The translations under genes and the position numbers were made by a program. From NCBI GenBank assembly GCA_964448445.1, contig CAYVAU010000010.1, positions 1 through 34,758 of the forward strand: a DNA stretch of 34,758 nucleotides. Reading direction: 5' to 3'. This document shows, piece by piece, positions 23,159-29,575 of the stretch; the stretch's first letter is position 1, and each line of letters begins with the position of its first letter. Source of the DNA: B73-G16 sp964448445 (GTDB lineage Bacteria > Desulfobacterota > B13-G15). Under the pieces are notes generated by a model that made no database searches, was not told where the DNA came from, and worked only from the letters and a program-made list of their open reading frames with translations.

Positions 23159-24529
23159 TCAACGTTGGGCCATAGAGGTAACGATCTTGGGGGTTATAAA
23201 GATCATAAGTTCCCGGCGATCTTCCGTTTTGGTCCTGCTCTTGAAAAGCCATCCGATGAGAGGGAGATCCTTCAGGCCGGGAAGTCCTGCCGTGCTGTTC
23301 GATTTAGTGTATTCGTAAATCCCACCAATCACCACCACTTCTCCGTCCTTCACCATTACTTGGGTCTTGGCGTTGCTGGTCTTAATGGTCGGATTTCCTT
23401 GGACGGTCCTCGTCCAATCGGGGGTCTCCTTGGCACACTCAATATCGAGCTTTATATGACCATCGGCAGTGACATGGGGGGTGACAGTGAGCCTCAAAGT
23501 GGCATCGATCCAGTCTATCTCGAGCTCCTCATCCTCGATCTTCTGAAAGGGAATCCTCACCCCCTGTTCGATCTTGGCTTGGGTATGGTCGAGGGTGAGA
23601 ATCCTGGGGCTCGATATGATCTCACCGAGTCCCTTTTCCTCCATGGCCGAGAGCTTCGCCTCAAAGAAGCGGCTGCCAAGGGCGCCGATATAGAAGTCCA
23701 AGGCTCCTCCTGACCCCACTCCCACGCTAGCCGGAAGGTTCAGCAGATAATCCGCTGTCCCTGACTCTTTAAGCGTTCCCTCAGAAGCCCCTGAAACACC
23801 GATGCTGTCTCCCCTATAGGTGGTAGCGTATTTCCCACCCCAACTTATCCCCAATTCTCTCCGAAAATCAGTAGAAGCCTCAACGATCTTGGCATCTATA
23901 AGGACCTGAGGAGTTTGAGAATCAAGCTTCGCCACCAATTCCTTAACCTTCGCTATCCTCTCTTCGGTGTCCTTCACAATCAAGGTGTTGGTCCTCGCAT
24001 CCACAGCTACACTTCCCCTCGGACTCAGCAAATCCTTCACCTTTGGGACAAGATCCGAAGCCCTACTGTAACTGATAGGTATAAGCTCCGTGAAGATGGG
24101 TTGAACGGCCTCTTTGGCCTTCTGAGTCTTCGCCTTGGCCTCCCTTTCCTTCTGAAGCCTTTCAAGGGTAGAAATCCTTATCACATTGCCCACCCATTCC
24201 ATACCAAGATTGTTGGTGGTCAGAATGATATCCAGAGCCTGATCCCAAGGCACATCTACAAGCCTTAAAGTAATGCGCCCCTTCACATCATCGGTAACCA
24301 GCATATTAACCCCGGCTACATCCGCAAAAAGCCTGAGGACGTTTGGCAAATCAGCGTCTTTCAAATCCAAAGTCACCCGGCTTCCCCTATATTCCTTCTT
24401 ACCCTGTATAAGATTATCGAAAATTGTCGAGAGTTTTGAATCTTTAGCTACAGCCAAATTAGCAACAAACAGAAGGACAGACGCTAAAAATAACCCCTGC
24501 AATCCTACCCTTTTCCAAATCCTTACCAT
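23159..24529 (-). CDS. pilQ: Type IV pilus secretin PilQ, short form without AMIN domains
   Basis: This 456-aa outer-membrane secretin forms the pore through which the pilus passes. After a signal peptide (residues 1-28, ending AVAK), a secretin/STN N0 domain (VTLDLKDADLPNVLRLFADV at 52-71) leads to a NolW-type N1 domain (TELIPISYSRASDLVPKV, then DARTNTLIVKD). The secretin core ends with GEVVVIGGIYEY, GLPGLKDLPLIGWLF and MIFITPKIV. Typical PilQ proteins are 650-760 aa with one to three N-terminal AMIN domains, which are absent here. It begins 5 bases after pilP. Loss of AMIN appears to be by domain absence, not frameshift, since the ATG and signal peptide are intact. Confidence 0.93.
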   Translation of the reverse strand: MVRIWKRVGLQGLFLASVLLFVANLAVAKDSKLSTIFDNLIQGKKEYRGSRVTLDLKDADLPNVLRLFADVAGVNMLVTDDVKGRITLRLVDVPWDQALDIILTTNNLGMEWVGNVIRISTLERLQKEREAKAKTQKAKEAVQPIFTELIPISYSRASDLVPKVKDLLSPRGSVAVDARTNTLIVKDTEERIAKVKELVAKLDSQTPQVLIDAKIVEASTDFRRELGISWGGKYATTYRGDSIGVSGASEGTLKESGTADYLLNLPASVGVGSGGALDFYIGALGSRFFEAKLSAMEEKGLGEIISSPRILTLDHTQAKIEQGVRIPFQKIEDEELEIDWIDATLRLTVTPHVTADGHIKLDIECAKETPDWTRTVQGNPTIKTSNAKTQVMVKDGEVVVIGGIYEYTKSNSTAGLPGLKDLPLIGWLFKSRTKTEDRRELMIFITPKIVTSMAQR

Positions 24530-24534
24530 CGCAA

Positions 24535-24963
24535 TTACTCCTTCTTCTCTTCTGGATGTAAAAAGAGTATTACTTGCCTCCTCTTAAGGCGCCCAAGAAC
24601 ATCTTTATACCTTTCCTCAATTATCACGCGATCTGCAAGGATCTCCTTCACCCTTCCAAACTTGTTGCCTATGTAATCACCTACACGGATGATATACCCT
24701 TTCCCTTCAGAATCCTCGACCATCGCCCTGTTATGGTCACTCCCCACTATAATTGCCACAAGCTTGAGCTGGCTCAATTCATATTGCTGCAGGGGAGACA
24801 CGATCACCCCTTTGGGCCTCACGGGTTCTTCCTTTCTCAGGAAGGGCTTAAACGGGTCCCTCAGACCTTCCGGATTGTAAATGAAGACCTTCTGCTGAGC
24901 AGTAACCCCCGAGGAAAAGAGGACTGCCACCATTAAGGCCATCGATGCGAACACCCTCTTCAT
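24535..24963 (-). CDS. pilP: Type IV pilus inner-membrane/periplasmic linker PilP
   Basis: This 142-aa protein links the PilNO complex to the PilQ secretin. After an N-terminal hydrophobic segment (residues 4-22), the PilP signature GLRDPFKPF (33-41) and the beta-rich domain LVAIIVGSDHNRAMVEDSEG with GYIIRVGDYIGNKFGRV are clear in pieces. Most PilP proteins are lipoproteins with a Cys after the signal. Here the region reads SSGVTAQQK with no Cys, so cleavage by signal peptidase I or retention as an anchor is expected. The start shares ATGA with the pilO stop. Confidence 0.9.
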   Translation of the reverse strand: MKRVFASMALMVAVLFSSGVTAQQKVFIYNPEGLRDPFKPFLRKEEPVRPKGVIVSPLQQYELSQLKLVAIIVGSDHNRAMVEDSEGKGYIIRVGDYIGNKFGRVKEILADRVIIEERYKDVLGRLKRRQVILFLHPEEKKE

Positions 24964-25574
24964 CTTCGGCTCTTCTTTTTGACCTTTTTGCTTCCCTTCT
25001 GGACCTTCGGTTTGGTCTTGGGTTGTGGCAGAAAATAATACGTAGCCCCTATACAGTGAGCCTTGAGGACAACGCCTTCCCCCGGTTTCTCCTCCAAGGG
25101 TCTGAAGGAAAAATCCTTGATGGTTACGATCCTGGGCAGACGCCCTACCTGGTAAAAGAACATCCCTATCTGATGATAACCCCCTGCAAGGTCCATCTCG
25201 AAGGGAACCTCGGCGAAGAACTCACCCTGTTTCTCCTCCTTCGGTCTGAAGGACTCGATCTGAAGACCCACCCCTTTTCCCACAAAGGAGATGGTCTTCA
25301 ACAACACCGGTATCTCCTTCTCCTCCGGAAGCCTGGAGGTTATCAGGGCCAACTTCCTCTCGATCTCCTTCAGTTCAGCCCTGTACTTTTCAAGCTGAGA
25401 AGCAAGCTTCCTCTTGCGGTCCCTTTCCCGCTTGAGTTTTTCAAGCTGTCGCTCCTTCTGGGCGATTCTATCCCTCTGGGGCCTGTAAGAAAGCTGCCAA
25501 AAGGCCACAAAGATCACCGCCAACAATATCCCCAAAACGAGAAATCGCTTTCCTTCACCCCGTCCCAAATCCAT
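24960..25574 (-). CDS. pilO: Type IV pilus assembly protein PilO
   Basis: This 204-aa inner-membrane protein pairs with PilN and supports PilP and the secretin. A single TM segment (about residues 11-28, ending LSYRPQRD) is followed by a long charged coiled coil (about 35-80) with LPEEKEIPVLLKTIS at its end. The ferredoxin-like domain follows (FEMDLAGGYHQIGMFFYQVG). The Lys/Arg-rich tail (KKVKKKSRR) is unusually basic. It sits 3 bases after pilN and overlaps pilP by 4 bases. Confidence 0.92.
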   Translation of the reverse strand: MDLGRGEGKRFLVLGILLAVIFVAFWQLSYRPQRDRIAQKERQLEKLKRERDRKRKLASQLEKYRAELKEIERKLALITSRLPEEKEIPVLLKTISFVGKGVGLQIESFRPKEEKQGEFFAEVPFEMDLAGGYHQIGMFFYQVGRLPRIVTIKDFSFRPLEEKPGEGVVLKAHCIGATYYFLPQPKTKPKVQKGSKKVKKKSRR

Positions 25575-25577
25575 GGA

Positions 25578-26120
25578 TCATTCCACCTCAAGTTCGTAAG
25601 TCAGGGAAAACTCCCTTAGGCTAACCCCTCCCACCTCCCGCCTTTTGATGGATCCAAGCTCCACCCTCTTCACATAGGGAGAACCCTTCAAGGAGATCAT
25701 GAAATCCGCTATTGTCTCCTCATCAAGGGCAATGCCACTCACCCTGACTGTACTCCCTTTCTTTTCGAGCTTCTCGAGCCACAACTTCTCAGGAAGCCTG
25801 TGGCTCAAATCGTTCATGAGCATCGCGGAGACAAGCCTGCCCTTCTCAAGTCGTTCGGCCACATCGAGCCGTCTGCGGAGAAGTTCCTTCTTCCTCTTGA
25901 TCTCCTCGATTTCCTTTATGACCTTGTCAAGCTTTGCAATCTCGGCCTTAACTTCCGATATTCCCCGATCGAGTTCCCTCTCCCTTTGAACGGCACTCCA
26001 TTTGAGATAAAAAATCAAAAGTAGCACCAATATCACAAGGAGAACGGAAACTGACGTCTGAAATCTCTTTATTTCTTTCCTTTGGACTTCCTTAAGGGGC
26101 AAAAGATTAACTTCTATCAT
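25578..26120 (-). CDS. pilN: Type IV pilus assembly protein PilN
   Basis: This 180-aa bitopic protein has the PilM-binding N-terminal motif MIEVNLLP (residues 1-8; consensus INLLP), a TM helix (about 25-42), a strongly charged coiled coil (about 45-95) and the periplasmic domain with LPEKLWLEKLEKKGSTVRVSG in two parts (LPEKLWLEKLEK, then VRVSGIA). It starts 6 bases after pilM and ends 3 bases before pilO. Length is normal for the family, and its place in the M-N-O-P-Q order is canonical. Confidence 0.93.
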   Translation of the reverse strand: MIEVNLLPLKEVQRKEIKRFQTSVSVLLVILVLLLIFYLKWSAVQRERELDRGISEVKAEIAKLDKVIKEIEEIKRKKELLRRRLDVAERLEKGRLVSAMLMNDLSHRLPEKLWLEKLEKKGSTVRVSGIALDEETIADFMISLKGSPYVKRVELGSIKRREVGGVSLREFSLTYELEVE

Positions 26121-26126
26121 CTGCCT

Positions 26127-27155
26127 CTATACTCTCCTTAAAGCAAGTCCTATTGCAACGGCGCAAAAAGGAGCCATTTCTCGAAGATAATCCGCCGAAA
26201 AATCGCTGACGTCAATCGCCAGATTGTTGAACGGATTGAACATCTCCACCTGCACACCAGTACGTTCCTGAATGACATCTTTTAGCCCCGGAACCTTCGT
26301 CGTTCCACCGGTCAAGTAAAGCTTCTGAATGCGGCTATCAGGATAGGCAGCGGAAAAGAAATCAAGGGATTTGGCTATCTCCAACGAAATAAGGCGAGAA
26401 ACCCGATTGATCACCTTCATGACCTTGGAGGACTCCTCTTCTATCGCCCGGAACTTCAGAAGTTCGGCCTCGTCATAACCCAATCCCATCTCCTTTTGCA
26501 GTTCTTCGGTGTAAAAATTCCCACCTACTGCCACGTCTCGGGTGAAAAGGCATTCCCCTTTTCTGACCACATTGATACTGGTCACACTTGCCCCTATATC
26601 ACAAAGGGCTATTACGTTGTCCAATTCCTGAGGGTAATTCACTTCAAAGGCATTCTGAAGGGCAAAGGCATCAACGTCTATGATCGCCGGCTCAAGCCTT
26701 GCATTCTCAAGAAGGGCGATATAGCTGTTGATCATCTCCTTGCGGGCCGCAACCAGCAAGATCTCCATCCCCTCGGGACCCTTGGAGATGATGTGAAAAT
26801 CAAGGGATACCTCTTCCACCTCCGGTATGTACTTCTTGGCCTCTGCAGCCAGGTTTTCCTGAAGTTCCTTTCGGCTCATGTTAGGGAAAAGCAATCTTTT
26901 CACTATAACCGCATGCCCAGCCACAGAAGTTGCCACCTTTCTCTTCTTCAATTTCTGGGAACTCACCAATAGACGAAGGGCTTCGCTTATCTTGGGCAAA
27001 TCCATCACTCCCCTCTGGGACATGGCACCAAAGGGGAGGGGTTGCAAAGCGAGTTTCTCAAGTCGATAACCCCCTTCTTCGGGTCTGAGCTGAACAAGCT
27101 TTAAATTTTTGGTTCCTATATCGAGACCGACCGCTAAATTATCTTTCCTTCCCAA
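26127..27155 (-). CDS. pilM: Type IV pilus assembly actin-like ATPase PilM
   Basis: This cytoplasmic actin-like protein of 342 aa binds PilN and organises the pilus machine. Phosphate loop AVGLDIGTKNLKLVQL lies near residue 8, connecting strand VIALCDIGASVTSINVV near 190, and adenosine motif LYLTGGTTKVPGLKDVIQ near 280 (seen as LTGGTTKVPG). I chose TTG at 27155 because GGGGGA lies about 8 bases upstream, the length then fits PilM, and an apparent promoter lies further upstream. TTG at 27224 would add 23 residues unlike PilM. It is the first gene of the pil operon, 111 bases after the PBP1A stop. Confidence 0.92.
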   Translation of the reverse strand: MGRKDNLAVGLDIGTKNLKLVQLRPEEGGYRLEKLALQPLPFGAMSQRGVMDLPKISEALRLLVSSQKLKKRKVATSVAGHAVIVKRLLFPNMSRKELQENLAAEAKKYIPEVEEVSLDFHIISKGPEGMEILLVAARKEMINSYIALLENARLEPAIIDVDAFALQNAFEVNYPQELDNVIALCDIGASVTSINVVRKGECLFTRDVAVGGNFYTEELQKEMGLGYDEAELLKFRAIEEESSKVMKVINRVSRLISLEIAKSLDFFSAAYPDSRIQKLYLTGGTTKVPGLKDVIQERTGVQVEMFNPFNNLAIDVSDFSADYLREMAPFCAVAIGLALRRV

Positions 27156-27192
27156 GGAAGGTATCCCCCAAATTGGAAATCTTTGCCTTTCT

Positions 27193-27221
27193 TCTATGCC
27201 AAGAACACGAAGGTTTGTCAA
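27193..27221 (-). promoter_or_regulatory. Candidate promoter of the pilMNOPQ operon
   Basis: On the - strand a perfect TTGACA (27221-27216) is followed by 17 bases and CATAGA (27198-27193), with TGG just upstream as an extended -10. The predicted transcript starts near 27186, ahead of the GGGGGA site and the TTG at 27155. It lies inside the longer reading of pilM, which supports the shorter one. Confidence 0.45.
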
Positions 27222-27266
27222 CAAAAAGTTGTTTATGTAAATTCGGCTGCCAACCTTAAAATGAAT

Positions 27267-29513
27267 TCAACCACCCGTGGAAGGCTCTGTGCCCTTGAGA
27301 AAGGGCTCAAATACCCCTGGTTCATCCGGAGAAGCCATGGTTCCGGTTTTGGGATCGATCCTGACGAAGATTACGCTTTCGGGAACCGCAAAATCTTCCG
27401 GGGGCAGTCCCTTTAAGGCCTCTTTCATAAAGCTCACCCATATGGGGGCAGCCGCCCTTGAGCCCGTTTCATCCTCTCCCAAGGGGCGGGGATCATCAAA
27501 GCCCACCCACACCCCGGCAATGAGGCGTGGGGTGTAGCCTATAAACCAGGCATCGGTGTAGTCATCGGTTGTCCCGGTCTTGGCAGCACAAGGCCATCCC
27601 AATGCCTTTGCCCTCCAGCCCGTTCCCTCCCGGACCACCGACTGGAGCATGTTTGTGATGAGGTATGCCACCCCTTCGTCGAGGACACGGGGGTTATATC
27701 TCCCTTTGGGTTCCAGACCGTAGTTGCGAAACTCCCCTTCAAGGGGCAGGGGCTTTCGTTCCTCCAGTATCTTTCCGTTCCTGTCAAGGACCTTGGTCAC
27801 AAAGATCGGCTCTATCAAATGCCCTCCTGTGGCAAAGACCGCATAGGCCCTCACCATCTCCAGAAGGGTCACCGATGAGGAGCCTAGGGCCATTGATAGA
27901 TCGGGGTTGAGGGGAGAGGTGAAGCCGAGTTTCCTTGCAAAGCGCACAAGATAACCCACCCCCACTTTCCTGGCGAGGTTCAGGGTGGCACAGTTCAAGC
28001 TGTGGGCCAGGGCGAATCTCAGGGTGACCGGCCCGTAGAAACGCTCTTGATAATTTTTGGGCCTCCAGACCTCATCCCCCTCCTTGTAGACCACGGGCGC
28101 ATCAAGGACTATGTTGGATGGGGCAAAACCCTTGTTCAAAGCAGCGGCATAGACTATGGGCTTGAAGGCCGAACCGGCCTGACGTCTGGCCTGAAGGGCC
28201 CTGTTAAACTGACTGCGATAAAAGTCCCATCCCCCGATCATTGCCCTTACATAACCGGTGGGCAACTCCATGGCCAAAAGGGCCCCTTCCACTTCTGGCT
28301 CCTGGTACAGCTCAAGCCGGAGGGTCTCCCCTTTCATCTCCCTTATCTTCACCCGTATCACGTATCCCCTCTTGAGGTCGCCATCCACCCAATCGAGGTC
28401 CTTCCGATCGATAAATCCCTCTTTACGACCAAGATCCACCCACACCCTATCTTCCTCCACTTTGGTCACCGCACCCAGGTATACGCGACCGACCTCAAGG
28501 TTTCTGTTTTCCTCCTTGAGGGCTAAATGAAATTCCTCCATCTCCCCTTCCGAGAGAATGCGCTCAGGCCCCCTGTATCCCTGGCGCTTATCAAGGGCCA
28601 GAAGCCCTTCCCTAACCGCCTGAAAGGCCGCCCTCTGTAACCTCGAATCCATGGCCACATGGACCGTGAGCCCGCCTTCATAAACCGCTTTCTCTCCGTA
28701 ACGTTCCACGAGGTATTGCCTGACATATTCCAGATAATAGGCAAAGACATCCCGCAACTGCTGCTTGTGAGGTCTTAACCGGAGGGGGGTGGCATAAGCC
28801 CTGCGGGCTTCCCGTTCGGATATATAGCCCTCCTCCACCATTCGCCTGAGGACATACCACTGGCGCCTCTTGGCCAGCTCGAAGTTCTTGTAAGGGGAAT
28901 AGAGTTCAGGGGCCTTGGGCAGACCTGCCAGAAGGGCCATCTCCGCCAGGGTGAGTTCATCGGGGGACTTGCCGAAGTAGTAATCGGATGCCGCCCCTAT
29001 GCCGTAGTTGCCGTGACCGAGGTAGATCTGGTTGAGGTAAAGGTAGAGGATCTCGTCCTTGCTCAGGTGTTGTTCGATGCGCCGGGCCAGGATTATCTCC
29101 TTTATTTTGCGCGAAAGGGTCCTTTCGCGGTCCAGGATCAGGGACCTCACCAACTGCTGGGTTATGGTGCTTCCTCCCTGCACTATCCTTCCCGCCTCGA
29201 CATTCTTCACCAGCGCCCTGAGGATTCCCATCCACGATACGCCCCTGTGACGATAAAAGTCGGCGTCTTCTGCGGCCACAAAGGCCTGTTTGAGAAGCCG
29301 GGGGATCCTCTCGTTGGGAACGAGGATCCTCCTCTGGAGGTAAAACTCCCCGATCAACTGCCCATCGGCCGAAAAGATCCTGGTGGCAAGGGGCGGGTTG
29401 TAATTGCTTATGTCCCTCAAGGGAGGAAGGGAATGGGAAAAGTAAAGCAGGATCCCCACCGCAATTCCGACCAGCGCCCCGAGGACGATTCCCCCAACCT
29501 TCAGCAACTTCAT
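27267..29513 (-). CDS. mrcA: Bifunctional penicillin-binding protein 1A (class A PBP)
   Basis: This 748-aa inner-membrane protein polymerises and crosslinks peptidoglycan. A TM anchor (about residues 5-24) leads to a family 51 transglycosylase with EDADFYRHRG (catalytic Glu) and GGSTITQQLVRSL. An OB-like insert follows (VGRVYLGAVTKVEEDRVWV). The transpeptidase carries GSAFKP (SxxK), HSLNCATLN (SxN) and AAKTGTTDDYTDAWFIGY (KTG). All catalytic motifs are intact. The start is ATG 29513; a TTG eight codons upstream lies over the promoter. PBP1A genes flank pilMNOPQ in many proteobacteria, usually divergently; here the gene is upstream on the same strand. Confidence 0.95.
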   Translation of the reverse strand: MKLLKVGGIVLGALVGIAVGILLYFSHSLPPLRDISNYNPPLATRIFSADGQLIGEFYLQRRILVPNERIPRLLKQAFVAAEDADFYRHRGVSWMGILRALVKNVEAGRIVQGGSTITQQLVRSLILDRERTLSRKIKEIILARRIEQHLSKDEILYLYLNQIYLGHGNYGIGAASDYYFGKSPDELTLAEMALLAGLPKAPELYSPYKNFELAKRRQWYVLRRMVEEGYISEREARRAYATPLRLRPHKQQLRDVFAYYLEYVRQYLVERYGEKAVYEGGLTVHVAMDSRLQRAAFQAVREGLLALDKRQGYRGPERILSEGEMEEFHLALKEENRNLEVGRVYLGAVTKVEEDRVWVDLGRKEGFIDRKDLDWVDGDLKRGYVIRVKIREMKGETLRLELYQEPEVEGALLAMELPTGYVRAMIGGWDFYRSQFNRALQARRQAGSAFKPIVYAAALNKGFAPSNIVLDAPVVYKEGDEVWRPKNYQERFYGPVTLRFALAHSLNCATLNLARKVGVGYLVRFARKLGFTSPLNPDLSMALGSSSVTLLEMVRAYAVFATGGHLIEPIFVTKVLDRNGKILEERKPLPLEGEFRNYGLEPKGRYNPRVLDEGVAYLITNMLQSVVREGTGWRAKALGWPCAAKTGTTDDYTDAWFIGYTPRLIAGVWVGFDDPRPLGEDETGSRAAAPIWVSFMKEALKGLPPEDFAVPESVIFVRIDPKTGTMASPDEPGVFEPFLKGTEPSTGG

Positions 29514-29520
29514 GTTGAAA

Positions 29521-29529
29521 ATTTTAGCA
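29521..29529 (-). promoter_or_regulatory. Extended -10 element of mrcA
   Basis: TGCTAAAAT on the - strand matches an extended -10 (TGn plus TAAAAT). No -35 is seen at 16-18 bases. The expected start falls at about 29514, next to the ATG at 29513, so the message may be leaderless. The 62-base gap also holds TTTACA at 29549-29554 on the + strand, a weak -35 candidate for the divergent gene. Confidence 0.4.
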
Positions 29530-29575
29530 CATTTCAAAGATCCCTTCCTTTACATCCCTTCCCCCATCCATTAAT

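Noticed and set aside
22591..23713. Two + strand open frames of 194 and 226 aa
   Set aside because: Antisense of the amidase and pilQ, which have full domain support.
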